Shown: piece after piece, positions 1-8,270 of the stretch | How the letters are laid out: each line of letters begins with the position of its first letter | Numbering within the stretch: position 1 is the stretch's first letter | Position numbers and translations under genes: made by a program | Source: Planctomycetaceae bacterium | GTDB taxonomy: Bacteria; Planctomycetota; UBA1135; GCA-002686595 | Direction: 5' to 3' | DNA length: 64,000 bases | Assembly: GCA_016125265.1 (NCBI GenBank) | Contig: WGMC01000001.1 | Location: 1-64,000 of the forward strand | Notes under the pieces: generated by a model | The model's input: the letters and a program-made list of their open reading frames with translations, nothing else | What the model was told of the DNA's origin: nothing | Databases searched by the model: none

Positions 1-585
1 AACACGATCCTCAAGGTCTACGACGGCCGCTTCAAGGACATCTTCCAGGAGGTCTTCGACGCCGAGTACAAGGCGAAGTTCGACGCTGCGAAGATCACCT
101 ACGAACACCGCCTGATCGACGACATGGTCGCGGCGGCGCTGAAGTGGAACGGCGCGTTCGTCTGGGCCTGCAAGAACTACGACGGCGACGTGCAGTCGGA
201 CACGGTGGCGCAAGGGTTCGGCTCGCTCGGCCTGATGACCAGCGTGTTGATGACACCGGACGGCAAGACGGTGGAAGCCGAGGCCGCCCACGGCACGGTC
301 ACGCGCCACTACCGCGAGCACCAAAAGGGCCGTCCCACGTCGACGAACCCGATCGCGTCGATCTTCGCGTGGACGCGCGGCCTGGCGCACCGCGCCAAGC
401 TCGACAACAACCCCGAGCTGGCGCGCTTCGCCGACACACTCGAGCGTGTCTGCATCGAGACCGTCGAGTCGGGCAAGATGACGAAGGACCTGGCGATCCT
501 GATCGGGCCGAACCAGCCACACCTGACGACCGAGGGTTTCCTCGAAGCGCTCGACACCGAGCTGCGCCGCCGCCTGACGAGCTGA
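1..585 (+). CDS. icd: NADP-dependent isocitrate dehydrogenase, C-terminal part (partial)
   Basis: Oxidatively decarboxylates isocitrate to 2-oxoglutarate in the TCA cycle (cytoplasm). Only the last 194 residues are in the window; the frame is open from base 1 and the 5' end lies outside. Seen directly: the segment from NYDGDVQSD through [24 protein letters not shown] and [15 protein letters not shown], which is the typical C-terminal half of the eukaryotic-like homodimeric NADP enzyme (IDH1/IDH2 type) rather than the E. coli Icd type. In this family the HGTVTRH stretch contacts the NADP 2'-phosphate. It ends with a normal stop and is followed by a palindromic repeat at 603-637 that may act as a terminator. 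A second dehydrogenase of the wider isocitrate/isopropylmalate superfamily lies at 18142, so the two should not be confused. Confidence 0.95.
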   Translation, partial: NTILKVYDGRFKDIFQEVFDAEYKAKFDAAKITYEHRLIDDMVAAALKWNGAFVWACKNYDGDVQSDTVAQGFGSLGLMTSVLMTPDGKTVEAEAAHGTVTRHYREHQKGRPTSTNPIASIFAWTRGLAHRAKLDNNPELARFADTLERVCIETVESGKMTKDLAILIGPNQPHLTTEGFLEALDTELRRRLTS

Positions 586-602
586 TCCGGCCAGAGGCCC
601 GC

Positions 603-637
603 CCGGGTGCGCGGGCCTCCTGGCCCGCCTCGGAGCG
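603..637. repeat. Interspersed palindromic repeat, copy A
   Basis: A 35-bp element whose core is the inverted repeat GCGGGCC (611-617) / GGCCCGC (622-628) around a 4-base loop. It matches 34 of 35 bases with copy C at 58066-58100, more than 57 kb away, and its hairpin resembles copy B near 57926. It sits directly after icd, where the hairpin could also end transcription, although no T-tract follows. Confidence 0.7.
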
Positions 638-641
638 TGGG

Positions 642-1130
642 TCAGCCTCTCGGTTTGTTCGGGCGCCGCCCGCGGCGCGCTAGCGCCGCCTCCATGTGCT
701 CGGTGGGGCGCGCGACTACGTCGGCGGCGCCCAACTCCTTCGAGCAGCGCTCGCACAAGAGCGCGTGGCGCACGGGCCCGCCGCAGCCCCGGTGCTCGTA
801 CGCGATCGGCGCGCCGTGCGGGGCCGCCCAGCGGTCGCCCCACTGCGTCAGCGCCACCAGCGCCGGCACCAGATCGCGGCCCTTTTCCGTGAGTTCGTAA
901 CCGCCCGGACCTTCACCGTCCGTTACGCGCATCAGTCCCTCGGCGACGAACAGCTCGAGCCGCGCGGCCAGCACGTTGGGCGCGAGCCCCAGGCTGGTCT
1001 GGAACTCCGTGAAACGTGTCATCCCGGCGAAGGCGGCGTTGCGGAGGATCAAGAGGCTCCAGCGCTCGCCGGCCACCTCCAGGGCCCGTGCGGCCGAGCA
1101 GACCTCCCGGTCGTAGGTGCGTCCGAGCAT
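642..1130 (-). CDS. HxlR-family winged-helix transcriptional regulator
   Basis: DNA-binding regulator of 162 residues. An N-terminal Cys (REVCSAARALEV) precedes GERWSLLILRNAAFAG, followed by the winged-helix segment FTEFQTSLGLAPNVLAARL and the wing GYELTEKGRDLVPAL, the standard HxlR/DUF24 layout. The C-terminal extension carries Cys residues (RGCGGPV and LLCERCSKEL) of a CxxC type, seen in some HxlR proteins; metal binding or redox sensing is inference. The start at 1130 is preferred over an upstream ATG at 1163 because HxlR domains begin immediately before the conserved Cys and because the operator-like palindrome at 1139-1154 would otherwise be coding. It is divergent from an SRPBCC gene at 1250, a common arrangement in which the regulator controls both genes. 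Confidence 0.88.
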   Translation of the reverse strand: MLGRTYDREVCSAARALEVAGERWSLLILRNAAFAGMTRFTEFQTSLGLAPNVLAARLELFVAEGLMRVTDGEGPGGYELTEKGRDLVPALVALTQWGDRWAAPHGAPIAYEHRGCGGPVRHALLCERCSKELGAADVVARPTEHMEAALARRGRRPNKPRG

Positions 1131-1138
1131 GCCGCATG

Positions 1139-1194
1139 GTAGCCGCGCGGCTACTTGCATCACTGTAGCTTCGACGCTATCGTGACGCTAGCAT
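1139..1194. promoter_or_regulatory. Divergent promoter region with two TAGC-N6-GCTA operator-like sites
   Basis: Two identical-format inverted repeats, TAGC-N6-GCTA at 1140-1153 (part of a perfect 16-bp palindrome, 1139-1154) and at 1166-1179, have centres 26 bp apart. A possible -10 box for the minus-strand HxlR gene (TACAGT, complement of 1162-1167) and one for the plus-strand SRPBCC gene (TAGCAT, 1189-1194) flank or overlap the sites. HxlR-family proteins bind as dimers to paired palindromic sites, so autoregulation plus control of the neighbour is a reasonable inference. Confidence 0.6.
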
Positions 1195-1249
1195 CGGCGG
1201 GGCCCGAGCCCCGCGCCCCACACCGCGAACCCCAAACCCCCCGCTCCCC

Positions 1250-1708
1250 ATGCCCGAGATCGTGCACCGCATCGCCTGCAAGGCCACCCCCGCCCAAGTC
1301 TTCGAGGCCCTCTCCACGCGCGACGGGATCGCCCGCTGGTGGACCCGCGACACCTCCGGCGACGGCCGGCTGGGCGGCGTCTTGCACACCCGTTTCCTCG
1401 ACCCGGACGGGGAGGAGCGGGGTTTCTTCAAGCTCAAGGTCGAGGACTCGAAGCCCGCGACCTCGCTGCGCTGGCGCGTGATCGACGGCCCCCCGGAGTG
1501 GATCGAAACCCGCATCCACTTCGACCTCTCCACGTCCGGGGAGCTGACCGTGTTGAAGTTCGCGCACCACGACTGGCGCGAAGTGACCGACTTCACCGGC
1601 CACTGCAGCACCAAGTGGGCGACGTTCCTCCTGAGCCTGCGCTCCTACGTCGAAACAGGCACGGGCCAGCCGGCCCCCAACGACCTCAAGATCGACGACT
1701 GGAACTGA
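1250..1708 (+). CDS. SRPBCC/AHSA1-family protein
   Basis: Small soluble protein of 152 residues with the START-like (Bet v1) fold of the AHSA1/SRPBCC family. The N-terminal strand and helix (IVHRIACKATPAQVFEALS), the DGIARWWTRDT segment and the C-terminal helix region (STKWATFLLSLRSYVETG) follow the family pattern. Members bind hydrophobic ligands; the ligand here cannot be told from sequence. Divergent from the HxlR regulator at 642, with operator-like palindromes between them, so expression probably responds to the same signal. It is convergent with the secreted protein at 1896, whose terminator lies immediately downstream. Confidence 0.85.
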   Translation: MPEIVHRIACKATPAQVFEALSTRDGIARWWTRDTSGDGRLGGVLHTRFLDPDGEERGFFKLKVEDSKPATSLRWRVIDGPPEWIETRIHFDLSTSGELTVLKFAHHDWREVTDFTGHCSTKWATFLLSLRSYVETGTGQPAPNDLKIDDWN

Positions 1709-1716
1709 CGGCGTGG

Positions 1717-1770
1717 GAAAAAAATCGGCTCGGCCCAAACGAAGTGCGTTGTCGGTGCCGTTTGGCCCGA
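1717..1770 (-). terminator. Rho-independent terminator of the minus-strand gene at 1896
   Basis: Inverted repeat 1730-1741 / 1759-1770 (11 of 12 pairs) with a 17-base loop, followed on the minus strand by seven consecutive T (A-run at 1718-1724). This is the classic stem plus U-tract for transcription arriving from 1896. Confidence 0.8.
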
Positions 1771-1787
1771 CGCTGGAGCGGCGATGA

Positions 1788-1824
1788 GCGGGAAGTCATC
1801 GGCCTTCGGCCGGGTGCTTCCCGC
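1788..1824. other. Second long hairpin between convergent genes
   Basis: Outer arms GCGGGAAG (1788-1795) and CTTCCCGC (1817-1824) pair perfectly, and an inner GGCC-TTC-GGCC stem sits inside. It lies in the 3' untranslated region of the 1896 gene, just before the U-tract terminator, and may protect the transcript end. No coding or tRNA-like structure was found here. Confidence 0.55.
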
Positions 1825-1895
1825 ACTCTGACTGCCTGGTAGCGGATCGATCGAGCCGCCCAGGCGCGTCGCCGCGCTCGGGCGAAAGCAACGGA

Positions 1896-3149
1896 TCAAT
1901 CGCCGGCGGTGAGGATCAGGGCGCGCGGGTTCGTGAGCGAGAAGGAGCCGCTGGGATCGATCAGTGCGCCCTGCAGGGTGCGAGACGCGGCGGTTCCGGG
2001 CGGCAGGGGCCCCAAGGTGGTGCCTACGATCGCGGTGCCGATGGCATCCACCGGCCCGAGGACCAGCACGTCGGCCAACTGCAGAGCCAGCACGCTGCTC
2101 TGGAGCGGAAGTGGGACCAGATTCGGGCCCCCTCCGATGAGCAGCAGGGCGATATCGCCGGGTGCACCGTGGACGCCGGCGTAGATGAGGTACCCGGGGG
2201 TGACGAGCGCCGAGGTCTCCAACGTGCGGGCGCGGGCCGGCCACACCGTGGGGGTGAACCCCGAGATTGGCGGCAGTTGGCCGCCGCCGCCCGAGCCGGC
2301 GGCGAAGCTCGAGCCCGATTCGCTCCACGGCACCAAACACGCCATCGCCGTGCCGCCCGTGCCGTCGACGCCCAGCGTGAGCAAATCGTTGTTGCCCTGG
2401 CCGACCCCGCCTTTCACCGTGCTGTCGATGATGGTCAAGGTGCCCGCTCCCGAGGCTTCGACGCCGGCTCCGCCCACACCCGAGTAGGAGCCTTGTCCGC
2501 TCAGGCCGCCAATGATCTCGCAGCCATGCAGCACCACACTGCTGTTGAGCATGCGCAGGCCCGCGCCGCCGTTGCCCGCGGTGAGCCAGAAGCAATCCAG
2601 TTGTGAGGGAAAGCTGGGGTACGAGTGGCCGCGGCCCCCTCGGATCGTGGAATCGACCAGAGATACGTTGGACGAGTTTTGTGCACGCAGTCCGGGCCAT
2701 GCGGGCAGCTCGCCGCCACAGAAGGTTGCGACGGGCAGGTTGCCGCCCTCGATGATGCAGTCTTGGATGCGGACGGCGCCCTGGTTTGCGATGAGGCTCA
2801 GACCCGGGCCAAGCGCCGCGGGTGCTGGCAGCGTGCCGCGGAAGTGGATGCCGTTCAGCACCACGGTTTTGCTTTCCGCGAGTTGCGCCACGCGCGTTGC
2901 ACCCGCGACGAAGACGAAGTTCGGCCCCTCGGACGAGATGACGAGGCTCTTGTTGACGACGTCGAACGCGGCGTACGAACCCGCCTTCACCCGCAGCACA
3001 TCCCCATCGGAAGCTGCCTCTACGGCGGCGGCGAGGGTCGTGAAGTCGCCGCTTCCACCGGGGTCGACGACGATCAAGTCGGCGGCGGCGAGGGGAGCGA
3101 GCGCGAGGAACATGCCGACCTGGAGGCCGGCGAAGGGGGTGGGCTTCAT
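1896..3149 (-). CDS. Secreted right-handed beta-helix protein
   Basis: Predicted exported protein of 417 residues. A signal peptide is visible (about residues 1-24, MKPTPFAGLQVG then a hydrophobic stretch ending PLAAADL). The mature part starts DLIVVDPGGSGDFTTLAAAV and continues with beta-helix turns typical of pectate-lyase-like/parallel beta-helix proteins (GDVLRVKAGSY, KSLVISSEG, VRIQDCIIEGG, VSLVDSTIRGG, LTIIDSTVKGG). The last roughly 110 residues (from about LETSALVTPG to ILTAGD) form a different beta-rich domain that resembles the ends of the proteins at 34215 and 41334. No catalytic residues can be assigned, so an adhesive or surface-structural role is as likely as enzyme activity. A TAGGCT box lies 6 bases before the start codon. 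Confidence 0.85.
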   Translation of the reverse strand: MKPTPFAGLQVGMFLALAPLAAADLIVVDPGGSGDFTTLAAAVEAASDGDVLRVKAGSYAAFDVVNKSLVISSEGPNFVFVAGATRVAQLAESKTVVLNGIHFRGTLPAPAALGPGLSLIANQGAVRIQDCIIEGGNLPVATFCGGELPAWPGLRAQNSSNVSLVDSTIRGGRGHSYPSFPSQLDCFWLTAGNGGAGLRMLNSSVVLHGCEIIGGLSGQGSYSGVGGAGVEASGAGTLTIIDSTVKGGVGQGNNDLLTLGVDGTGGTAMACLVPWSESGSSFAAGSGGGGQLPPISGFTPTVWPARARTLETSALVTPGYLIYAGVHGAPGDIALLLIGGGPNLVPLPLQSSVLALQLADVLVLGPVDAIGTAIVGTTLGPLPPGTAASRTLQGALIDPSGSFSLTNPRALILTAGD

Positions 3150-3155
3150 TGCCCG

Positions 3156-3161
3156 AGCCTA
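3156..3161 (-). promoter_or_regulatory. TAGGCT -10-like box, 6 bases before the start codon
   Basis: Minus-strand TAGGCT followed by six bases and the ATG at 3149. At this distance the transcript would begin at or next to the start codon, i.e. leaderless. The same hexamer is seen before 58739 and 61749. Confidence 0.5.
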
Positions 3162-3264
3162 ACGGGTTCGGGCCTGGCCGCAAGGTCCATGTATCCGGGC
3201 GCGTCCCCGTAGCCACGGGGCGCGGCGGTGGGCGCGCGGACGGACGCCCGCCGCGCCGGTCCCC

Positions 3265-3870
3265 TTACTCCCGCAGAAACGCCTTGGCGCGCGGTGTCAG
3301 CCGGTAGCCCACGTCCAGGCTCTCGGTCAGGCCCAGTTCCTTCAGTTTGCGCACCTGGGTTTTGAACCGGGCGCGTTCGAAGCCCAGTCCGGCGGCCAGT
3401 TCGGCCGCCAACGTGGCCGGGCGTTTGTCGATCGCGGCGAGGACCGCGCCCGTCCACGGGCCTTGGCGGCTGAAGCGGTCGAGGCGCGCGAGGGCGCACT
3501 CCAACTCCGCGCGCTCTGCGCTCGTCAGGCGCGCGCGAGCGCGCAGCGCCACGCGCGGATCGGGGCCCGCGAGATGCAGTTCGATGCGGTAGATCTGCCC
3601 ATCGGGACGGCGGTCGAGTTCGGCCAGGAGGGACGCGCGGTCGGGAAAGCCCGCGGCGAGCGCGTCCCTGGTGCGGATGCGGGCGGCGGTGGTCGTGCTC
3701 ACCTTTTCGATGGCGAGTTCGCCGACTGCCGTTCGCAGACGCCCCCCCGAACGCACGGTGGGGCGGGTCCAGCGGCGGAAGGCCAGGGTGACCTCCCCGC
3801 GGGCGATGCGTTCGGCGTCGGAGCGACGGATTAGCATGGGTTCGGGCCCGGGACTTCGCGCCGGGCTCAT
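3265..3870 (-). CDS. ASCH-domain protein with C-terminal winged-helix-like region
   Basis: Protein of 201 residues. An ASCH (PUA-like) domain follows the N-terminal extension: LIRRSDAERIARGEVTLAFR then RTAVGELAIEKV and IYRIELHLAG. ASCH domains resemble the RNA-binding PUA fold. Residues from about 130 on (GPWTGAVLAAIDKRPATLAAEL, LKELGLTES, GYRLTPRAKAFL) look like a winged helix. The ATG at 3870 is chosen because GGGGAG lies 3 bases upstream; an internal ATG at 3837 starts right at the ASCH domain and is the alternative. It follows the ferredoxin stop by 14 bases and is probably co-transcribed with it. Target RNA and role are unknown. Confidence 0.75.
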   Translation of the reverse strand: MSPARSPGPEPMLIRRSDAERIARGEVTLAFRRWTRPTVRSGGRLRTAVGELAIEKVSTTTAARIRTRDALAAGFPDRASLLAELDRRPDGQIYRIELHLAGPDPRVALRARARLTSAERAELECALARLDRFSRQGPWTGAVLAAIDKRPATLAAELAAGLGFERARFKTQVRKLKELGLTESLDVGYRLTPRAKAFLRE

Positions 3871-3884
3871 CTTCTCCCCGCACG

Positions 3885-4295
3885 TCAGTGGGGCGCTTCT
3901 TTGACCGTGTTGCGGTTCCAGTCGGGGATCTCGACGACCAGGTCCGCCGTGCCGTTCGGCACCGTTTGGCAGGCGAGGCGCGACTTGGGGGTCAGGCCGG
4001 GGGCCAGGTCCAGTTGGTCCTCCTCATCGTCCGTGGCTGCGTTGCAGGTCTCGAGACCCTCGCGCACGATCACGTGGCAGGTCGAGCAGGCGCACACGCC
4101 ACCGCAGGCGTGGTCGATCTCGATGCCATTGCCCTCGGCGATCTCGAGGATCGATCCCTTCAACCCCGTGCGGCTGTAAGGGAGCTTCGCGGGGTCCACT
4201 TCGACGACGCGGCCCGAGGGCTGGAACGTGATGCGGTAGCCAGCGGTGGGGAGGACCACCGCCGCGGGTTGGATGAAGGGGTTCGTTCCGCCCAT
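3885..4295 (-). CDS. 2Fe-2S ferredoxin (adrenodoxin-like spacing)
   Basis: Electron carrier of 136 residues. The cluster motif is C64-x5-C70-x2-C73 with the fourth ligand at C109 (RLACQT), the spacing of [2Fe-2S] ferredoxins of the adrenodoxin/Isc type; an extra Cys (C68) lies in the loop. The core starts near residue 20 (YRITFQPSGRVVEVD) and is preceded by a short Ala/Pro-rich leader. The frame continues open far upstream but runs through the helicase tail in another frame, so the ATG at 4295 is taken as start. It lies 40 bases downstream of the helicase stop and just upstream of the ASCH gene on the same strand. The redox partner is not evident in the neighbourhood. Confidence 0.9.
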   Translation of the reverse strand: MGGTNPFIQPAAVVLPTAGYRITFQPSGRVVEVDPAKLPYSRTGLKGSILEIAEGNGIEIDHACGGVCACSTCHVIVREGLETCNAATDDEEDQLDLAPGLTPKSRLACQTVPNGTADLVVEIPDWNRNTVKEAPH

Positions 4296-4335
4296 GGCTC
4301 GTGTGCGTTGGGATCCTGGTCCGTGCGGTGGGGCG

Positions 4336-6978
4336 TCAGAGCAGTCCGGCGCCGAAGCCAGATTCGTCGGCGCGGCTGGTTCGCTCGGCGGGGTGCGAAG
4401 TGCTGCGTTGCGCGGGTTCCGCGTCCGGTTTCGGCCGGCGGCGGCGCTCGGGCCGGGCCACCGGATCGGTATCTCCTTCGATTCCGACTCCGAAGCCACC
4501 CGCCTGGGGCATTTGTGCTTCGCGCTCGGCCCGACGGGCGGGCTGGGCGGGCTGGGTGGGCTCGGAGGAGCGGCGCTGGCGAGCGTCCCGCGGCGGTTGC
4601 GCATCGCGGGCCTCGCGCTCCGGGCGCTCCGGGCGCTCCGTTCGCGCGGGCCGCTCGGATCGTTCGGGCCGCTCGGATCGTTCGGGCCGCTCGGATCGTT
4701 CGGGCCGCTCGAATCGGTCGGATCGTTCGGATCGGTCGGATCTTTCCGCAGGACGTGCGGTGCGCTCGCGGCGCTGGGGCGCGTCCGTTCGATCGGCGCG
4801 CTGCCGCGATTCGAGACCGGCCGGCGCGTCCGCCTCCGCGGCTCGGGAGGCGCGGCGCGGGCGTTCGGCGCGCTCGTCGGACGGCGCGCGATCGGCCCGT
4901 TGGGCGGATTCCCGGCGCTCGGTGCGTTCCGGGCGCTCGGTGCGGGGCGGGCGTTCTTCGGAGAGCCCGCCGGCTCGACGGGCCCCGCGATCGACGGCCG
5001 GTTCCGCGCCGCGTCCGAGGGGGCGCTCGTCCGAGCCGCGGGAGTCGCGCCCTGTCGCCGCCGACGCACTGCGTGCCGGCCGCGTTTCGCCCGGACGCGG
5101 TGCTTCGGCGCGGCGCCGCTCACCGGGTCTGGATTCACCGGGTCTGGATTCACCGGCGCGGGATTCACCGGCGCGGGGCTCCACGGCGTCATCGTGGCGG
5201 TCGCGAACCTTGCGCCTCGGGCGTTCGTCGCGGCCCTGCGCGTCCGCCGCGCGCACTGCGGGCGCCGCACTGCCCGCGTCGTCGTGGCGCGAGCGCCGCG
5301 GGCGCTCCGCGGGCACGGCCGCATCGGCTTCGACGCGGCGCGCGGGGCGAACCGTGCGCCCTGCGTTGTCGGTTCGATCGGTTCGATTGGCGCGCTCGGT
5401 GCGCTCCGGCCGCTCGGTGCGCTCGGTGCGCTCGGTGCGCTCCGGCCGCTCGGTGCGTTCGGGCCGGGCGGTGCGTTCGGACCGCTCGGTGCGTTCCGGC
5501 GCCGCAGCGCGCTCCGGGCGAGCGGCGCGTTCGGCCCGGGCGGGCCTTTCGACCCGCTCCGCGCGCTCTACCGGCTCCGCAGCTTCCGCGGAGGCACGCC
5601 GGGGGCGACGCTCGCGTGTCGATGCGTCGCCGCGACTCTCCCGCGGTTCCTCGGCGCGGTCCCTCGCACGACTCCGCGGGCGCTCCGCGCGCGCCGGCTC
5701 GGCGGGTTTCGCGTCCTCTTCGCCGCCGAACAACGCGAGCACTTCGTCCGGCCCCACGTGGGGCACGGTCCAGGTCATGCGCTCTTCCAGTTCGCGCCAA
5801 CGGCGCGCTTGGGGCGGGCACAGGAAGGTGATCGCCTTGCCGCTGCGGCCGGCGCGGCCCGTGCGGCCGATGCGGTGGGTGTAGGCCGACACGTCGCGCG
5901 GCACCGAGAAGTTGATGACGTGGGTCACGCCGGAGACGTCGAGCCCCCGGGACGCGACGTCCGTCGCGACCAGAGCGCGCACTTCGCCGGAGCGGAAGGC
6001 GCTCATCACGCGGAAGCGCGACGCCTGGTCGTAGCCGCCGTGCAGGGCCTTCACCTGTTCGGGCAAGCGGTCCAAGGAGCGCATCAGGCGGTCCACTTCC
6101 GTGCGGCGTTCGCAGAACACGAGCAGCAACTCGTCCGGGCTGCTCTTTTGGATCATGGCGCGCAGGGCGCGCGCGCGGTCCTCTTCCGCCACTTCGATGG
6201 CCACTTGCTGGATGCGGTCGACGGTGGCCACACCCTTCGCCGTGGCGAGTTCCACCGGTTCGCGCGTGTGCTTGCGCGCCAGGCTGAGCAAGGCCGGCGG
6301 GAACGTCGCGGAGAAGAGCAGCGTTTGGCGCTCCGGCGGCGTGTAGTCGAGGATCTTCTCGACGTCGTCGAGGAAGCCGATCTCGAGCATCTCGTCCGCC
6401 TCGTCGAGCACCACGTACTCGGTCCAAGGGAAACTGAGGAACTTCTGCTTGTAGAGGTCGATCACACGGCCGGGTGTGCCGACCACGATCTGCGCGCCCT
6501 TTTGCAGCTCCTTGATCTGGGGCTGCATCGGGTCGCCGCCCACGAGCAACGCGACCTTCAGGCCCCGCGCCGCACCCAGCGTGCGCATCACACCGGCGAC
6601 CTGTTGGGCCAGTTCGCGTGTGGGGCAGAGGGCGAGGGCCAGCACGCTGGCGCGCGACGGGTCGAGTTTCGCCGCGATCGGCGCGCCGAAGGCAAGCGTC
6701 TTGCCCGTGCCCGTTTCGGCCTTGGCGATCACGTCGCGGCCCTCGAGCACGGGGCCGATGGCGAGGCGTTGGATCGGCGTGGGCACTTGGATGCCCATGC
6801 CGGCGATCGCGGCCTGCAGGTCGGGACCCAAGTCCCAGTGCGTGAACGTCTCGATGTCGGGCGGCGTGTCGATCGGGTGCAGCTCTTCGACGGGCGCGCG
6901 CGGGGTCTTGGGGGCGGAGGAGGAGCGCGGTCCGCGGCTGCGGCCTCGCTGGGTTCGGGATCCCTCGGGGGGTGTCAT
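4336..6978 (-). CDS. DEAD-box RNA helicase with very long Glu/Arg repeat tail
   Basis: ATP-dependent RNA helicase of 880 residues. Motifs seen in order: Q-motif with PTPIQ, I AETGTGKT, Ia PTRELAQQ, Ib TPGR, II DEAD, III SAT, IV LLVFC, V ATDVASRGLD, VI HRIGRTGR, all within the first 400 residues. The remaining roughly 480 residues are almost entirely Arg, Glu, Ala, Pro, Ser and Thr, rich in ERPERTER/ERSDRSER units, with no recognisable fold; this is several times longer than usual bacterial DEAD-box tails. Such charged tails commonly bind RNA or promote condensate formation (inference). The ATG at 6978 is chosen (MTPPEGSRTQRG); an in-frame ATG at 7182 would add 68 low-complexity residues. Likely functions are RNA turnover or ribosome assembly. 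Confidence 0.93.
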   Translation of the reverse strand: MTPPEGSRTQRGRSRGPRSSSAPKTPRAPVEELHPIDTPPDIETFTHWDLGPDLQAAIAGMGIQVPTPIQRLAIGPVLEGRDVIAKAETGTGKTLAFGAPIAAKLDPSRASVLALALCPTRELAQQVAGVMRTLGAARGLKVALLVGGDPMQPQIKELQKGAQIVVGTPGRVIDLYKQKFLSFPWTEYVVLDEADEMLEIGFLDDVEKILDYTPPERQTLLFSATFPPALLSLARKHTREPVELATAKGVATVDRIQQVAIEVAEEDRARALRAMIQKSSPDELLLVFCERRTEVDRLMRSLDRLPEQVKALHGGYDQASRFRVMSAFRSGEVRALVATDVASRGLDVSGVTHVINFSVPRDVSAYTHRIGRTGRAGRSGKAITFLCPPQARRWRELEERMTWTVPHVGPDEVLALFGGEEDAKPAEPARAERPRSRARDRAEEPRESRGDASTRERRPRRASAEAAEPVERAERVERPARAERAARPERAAAPERTERSERTARPERTERPERTERTERTERPERTERANRTDRTDNAGRTVRPARRVEADAAVPAERPRRSRHDDAGSAAPAVRAADAQGRDERPRRKVRDRHDDAVEPRAGESRAGESRPGESRPGERRRAEAPRPGETRPARSASAATGRDSRGSDERPLGRGAEPAVDRGARRAGGLSEERPPRTERPERTERRESAQRADRAPSDERAERPRRASRAAEADAPAGLESRQRADRTDAPQRRERTARPAERSDRSERSDRFERPERSERPERSERPERSERPARTERPERPEREARDAQPPRDARQRRSSEPTQPAQPARRAEREAQMPQAGGFGVGIEGDTDPVARPERRRRPKPDAEPAQRSTSHPAERTSRADESGFGAGLL
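4651..4704. repeat. Three exact 18-bp tandem repeats in the helicase tail
   Basis: The unit CCGCTCGGATCGTTCGGG occurs three times in a row at 4651-4668, 4669-4686 and 4687-4704 and encodes Glu-Arg-Pro-Glu-Arg-Ser units on the minus strand. Degenerate copies continue to about 4745, and a related block lies at about 5386-5500. The exactness at DNA level points to recent slippage expansion. Confidence 0.85.
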
Positions 6979-7471
6979 GGATGGAGCGCTCGGCGCGTCG
7001 CTGGACGGGCCGTGGGGACGGCGCCAGGGCCCGGGGATCGGAGATCCGGGGGGCGAAGGCGGCGTCGATGGGTGCGCTCCAATGGTTCCGGGGAGCGCGA
7101 TCGCGGGCGCCCCGAACGATCGGGGCGCGGTGCCGGCCGCAGGGGGTGCGCGGTGGAGCCCAACTCGGTGGGTCCACGTCACCCCGAGGCGACTCGGGTG
7201 GTCTTAAGTTCTCGTCACTTTGGCGGGGCGGCGGGCTGGTGAGCCTTCGGGCCTTGGGGGCCGGGCGCCCAAGCCCGCGCCGCTTGTCCGGGGCCCAGGG
7301 GCCGCCAGAGCGCGAATAGGGTACCCGAAGCGCACCCCCGGGCGCAGGGCTGGCCCCAAAAGTGGCTCGCACCCGGCCGCGCACCCCTCCCGCTACCCTT
7401 CGCAACCTCCCCCGGGGCCGAGGCCTCGGACCCCTCCGCCCGCGGCCGCCGCTCCCCCGATCCACGCGCCC
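6979..7471. other. Divergent intergenic region between helicase and exonuclease III genes
   Basis: 493 bases without a supported gene. Open frames extend in from both sides but have no domain content. It contains a perfect 9-bp inverted repeat with a 4-base loop (7107-7115 / 7120-7128), and two -10-like boxes in plus orientation, TAGGGT at about 7318 and TACCCT at about 7394, either of which could drive the exonuclease gene. Confidence 0.5.
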
Positions 7472-8239
7472 ATGAAAGTCGCCACCTGGAATGTGAACTC
7501 GATCCGCGCCCGCCTGCCGCGGGTGCTCGCGTGGCTCGAAAGTGAATCCCCGGACGTGGTGTGTTTGCAGGAGACGAAGTGCCTCGACGAGGTGTTCCCG
7601 CGCGAGCCGATCGAGGACCTGGGCTACCGCATCGCCCACTTCGGCCAGAAGACCTACAACGGCGTGGCGATCCTCTCGAAACGCACCATCGAGGACGTGG
7701 TCACCGGCCTGCCCGATGACACCGAATCCAGCGACAAACGGGTGATTTGCGCCCAGGTGGACGATCTGCTCCTCGTGAACCTCTACGTGGTGAACGGCCA
7801 GGAGGTCGGTTCGCCCAAGTACGCCTACAAGTTGGATTGGCTGGCGCGCGTGCAGCAGTTCCTGAAGGAGCGTTACGACCTCAGCGAAAAGGTCGTCGTG
7901 ACGGGCGACTTCAACATCACCGTCGACGACCGCGACGTCTACGACCCCGATGCGTGGCGCGAGAAGATCCTGTGTTCGACGCCGGAGCGCGACGCGCTGC
8001 GCCGCATCACGGATCTCGGCCTGACGGACGCGCTGCGCCACCACACCCAAGAGGGCGGCATCTACACCTGGTGGGACTTCCGCACACGCGGATTCCAGCG
8101 CGGCAACGGCCTGCGCATCGACCATTTCCTCGTGTCCGCGCCCGCGCTCGCCGCCTGCCAATCCATCAGCGTGGACACCGCCGAACGGGGCCGCGAAAAA
8201 CCGAGCGACCACGCGCCGGTCGTGGCGACCTTCACCTGA
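7472..8239 (+). CDS. xth: Exodeoxyribonuclease III
   Basis: AP endonuclease/3'-5' exonuclease of base-excision repair, 255 residues, normal for XthA. Seen: MKVATWNVNSIRARLPRVL, the metal-binding QETK motif, TGDFNI, the ITDLGLTDALR segment and the C-terminal SDHAPV containing the catalytic Asp-His. All motifs of the endonuclease/exonuclease/phosphatase fold are intact. The start ATG at 7472 matches the exact N-terminus of the family. Single gene, divergent from the helicase and convergent with the LON-domain gene, with about 30 bases between the stops. Confidence 0.96.
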   Translation: MKVATWNVNSIRARLPRVLAWLESESPDVVCLQETKCLDEVFPREPIEDLGYRIAHFGQKTYNGVAILSKRTIEDVVTGLPDDTESSDKRVICAQVDDLLLVNLYVVNGQEVGSPKYAYKLDWLARVQQFLKERYDLSEKVVVTGDFNITVDDRDVYDPDAWREKILCSTPERDALRRITDLGLTDALRHHTQEGGIYTWWDFRTRGFQRGNGLRIDHFLVSAPALAACQSISVDTAERGREKPSDHAPVVATFT

Positions 8240-8270
8240 GTTGGGCGTCCTTCCGCTCGAACCGGCGGGC

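Noticed and set aside
4246..7242. Very long plus-strand open frame opposite the helicase
   Set aside because: It is the antisense shadow of the GC-rich Glu/Arg repeat region; composition is Gly/Arg/Ala-rich with no domain, and the minus strand carries all helicase motifs.
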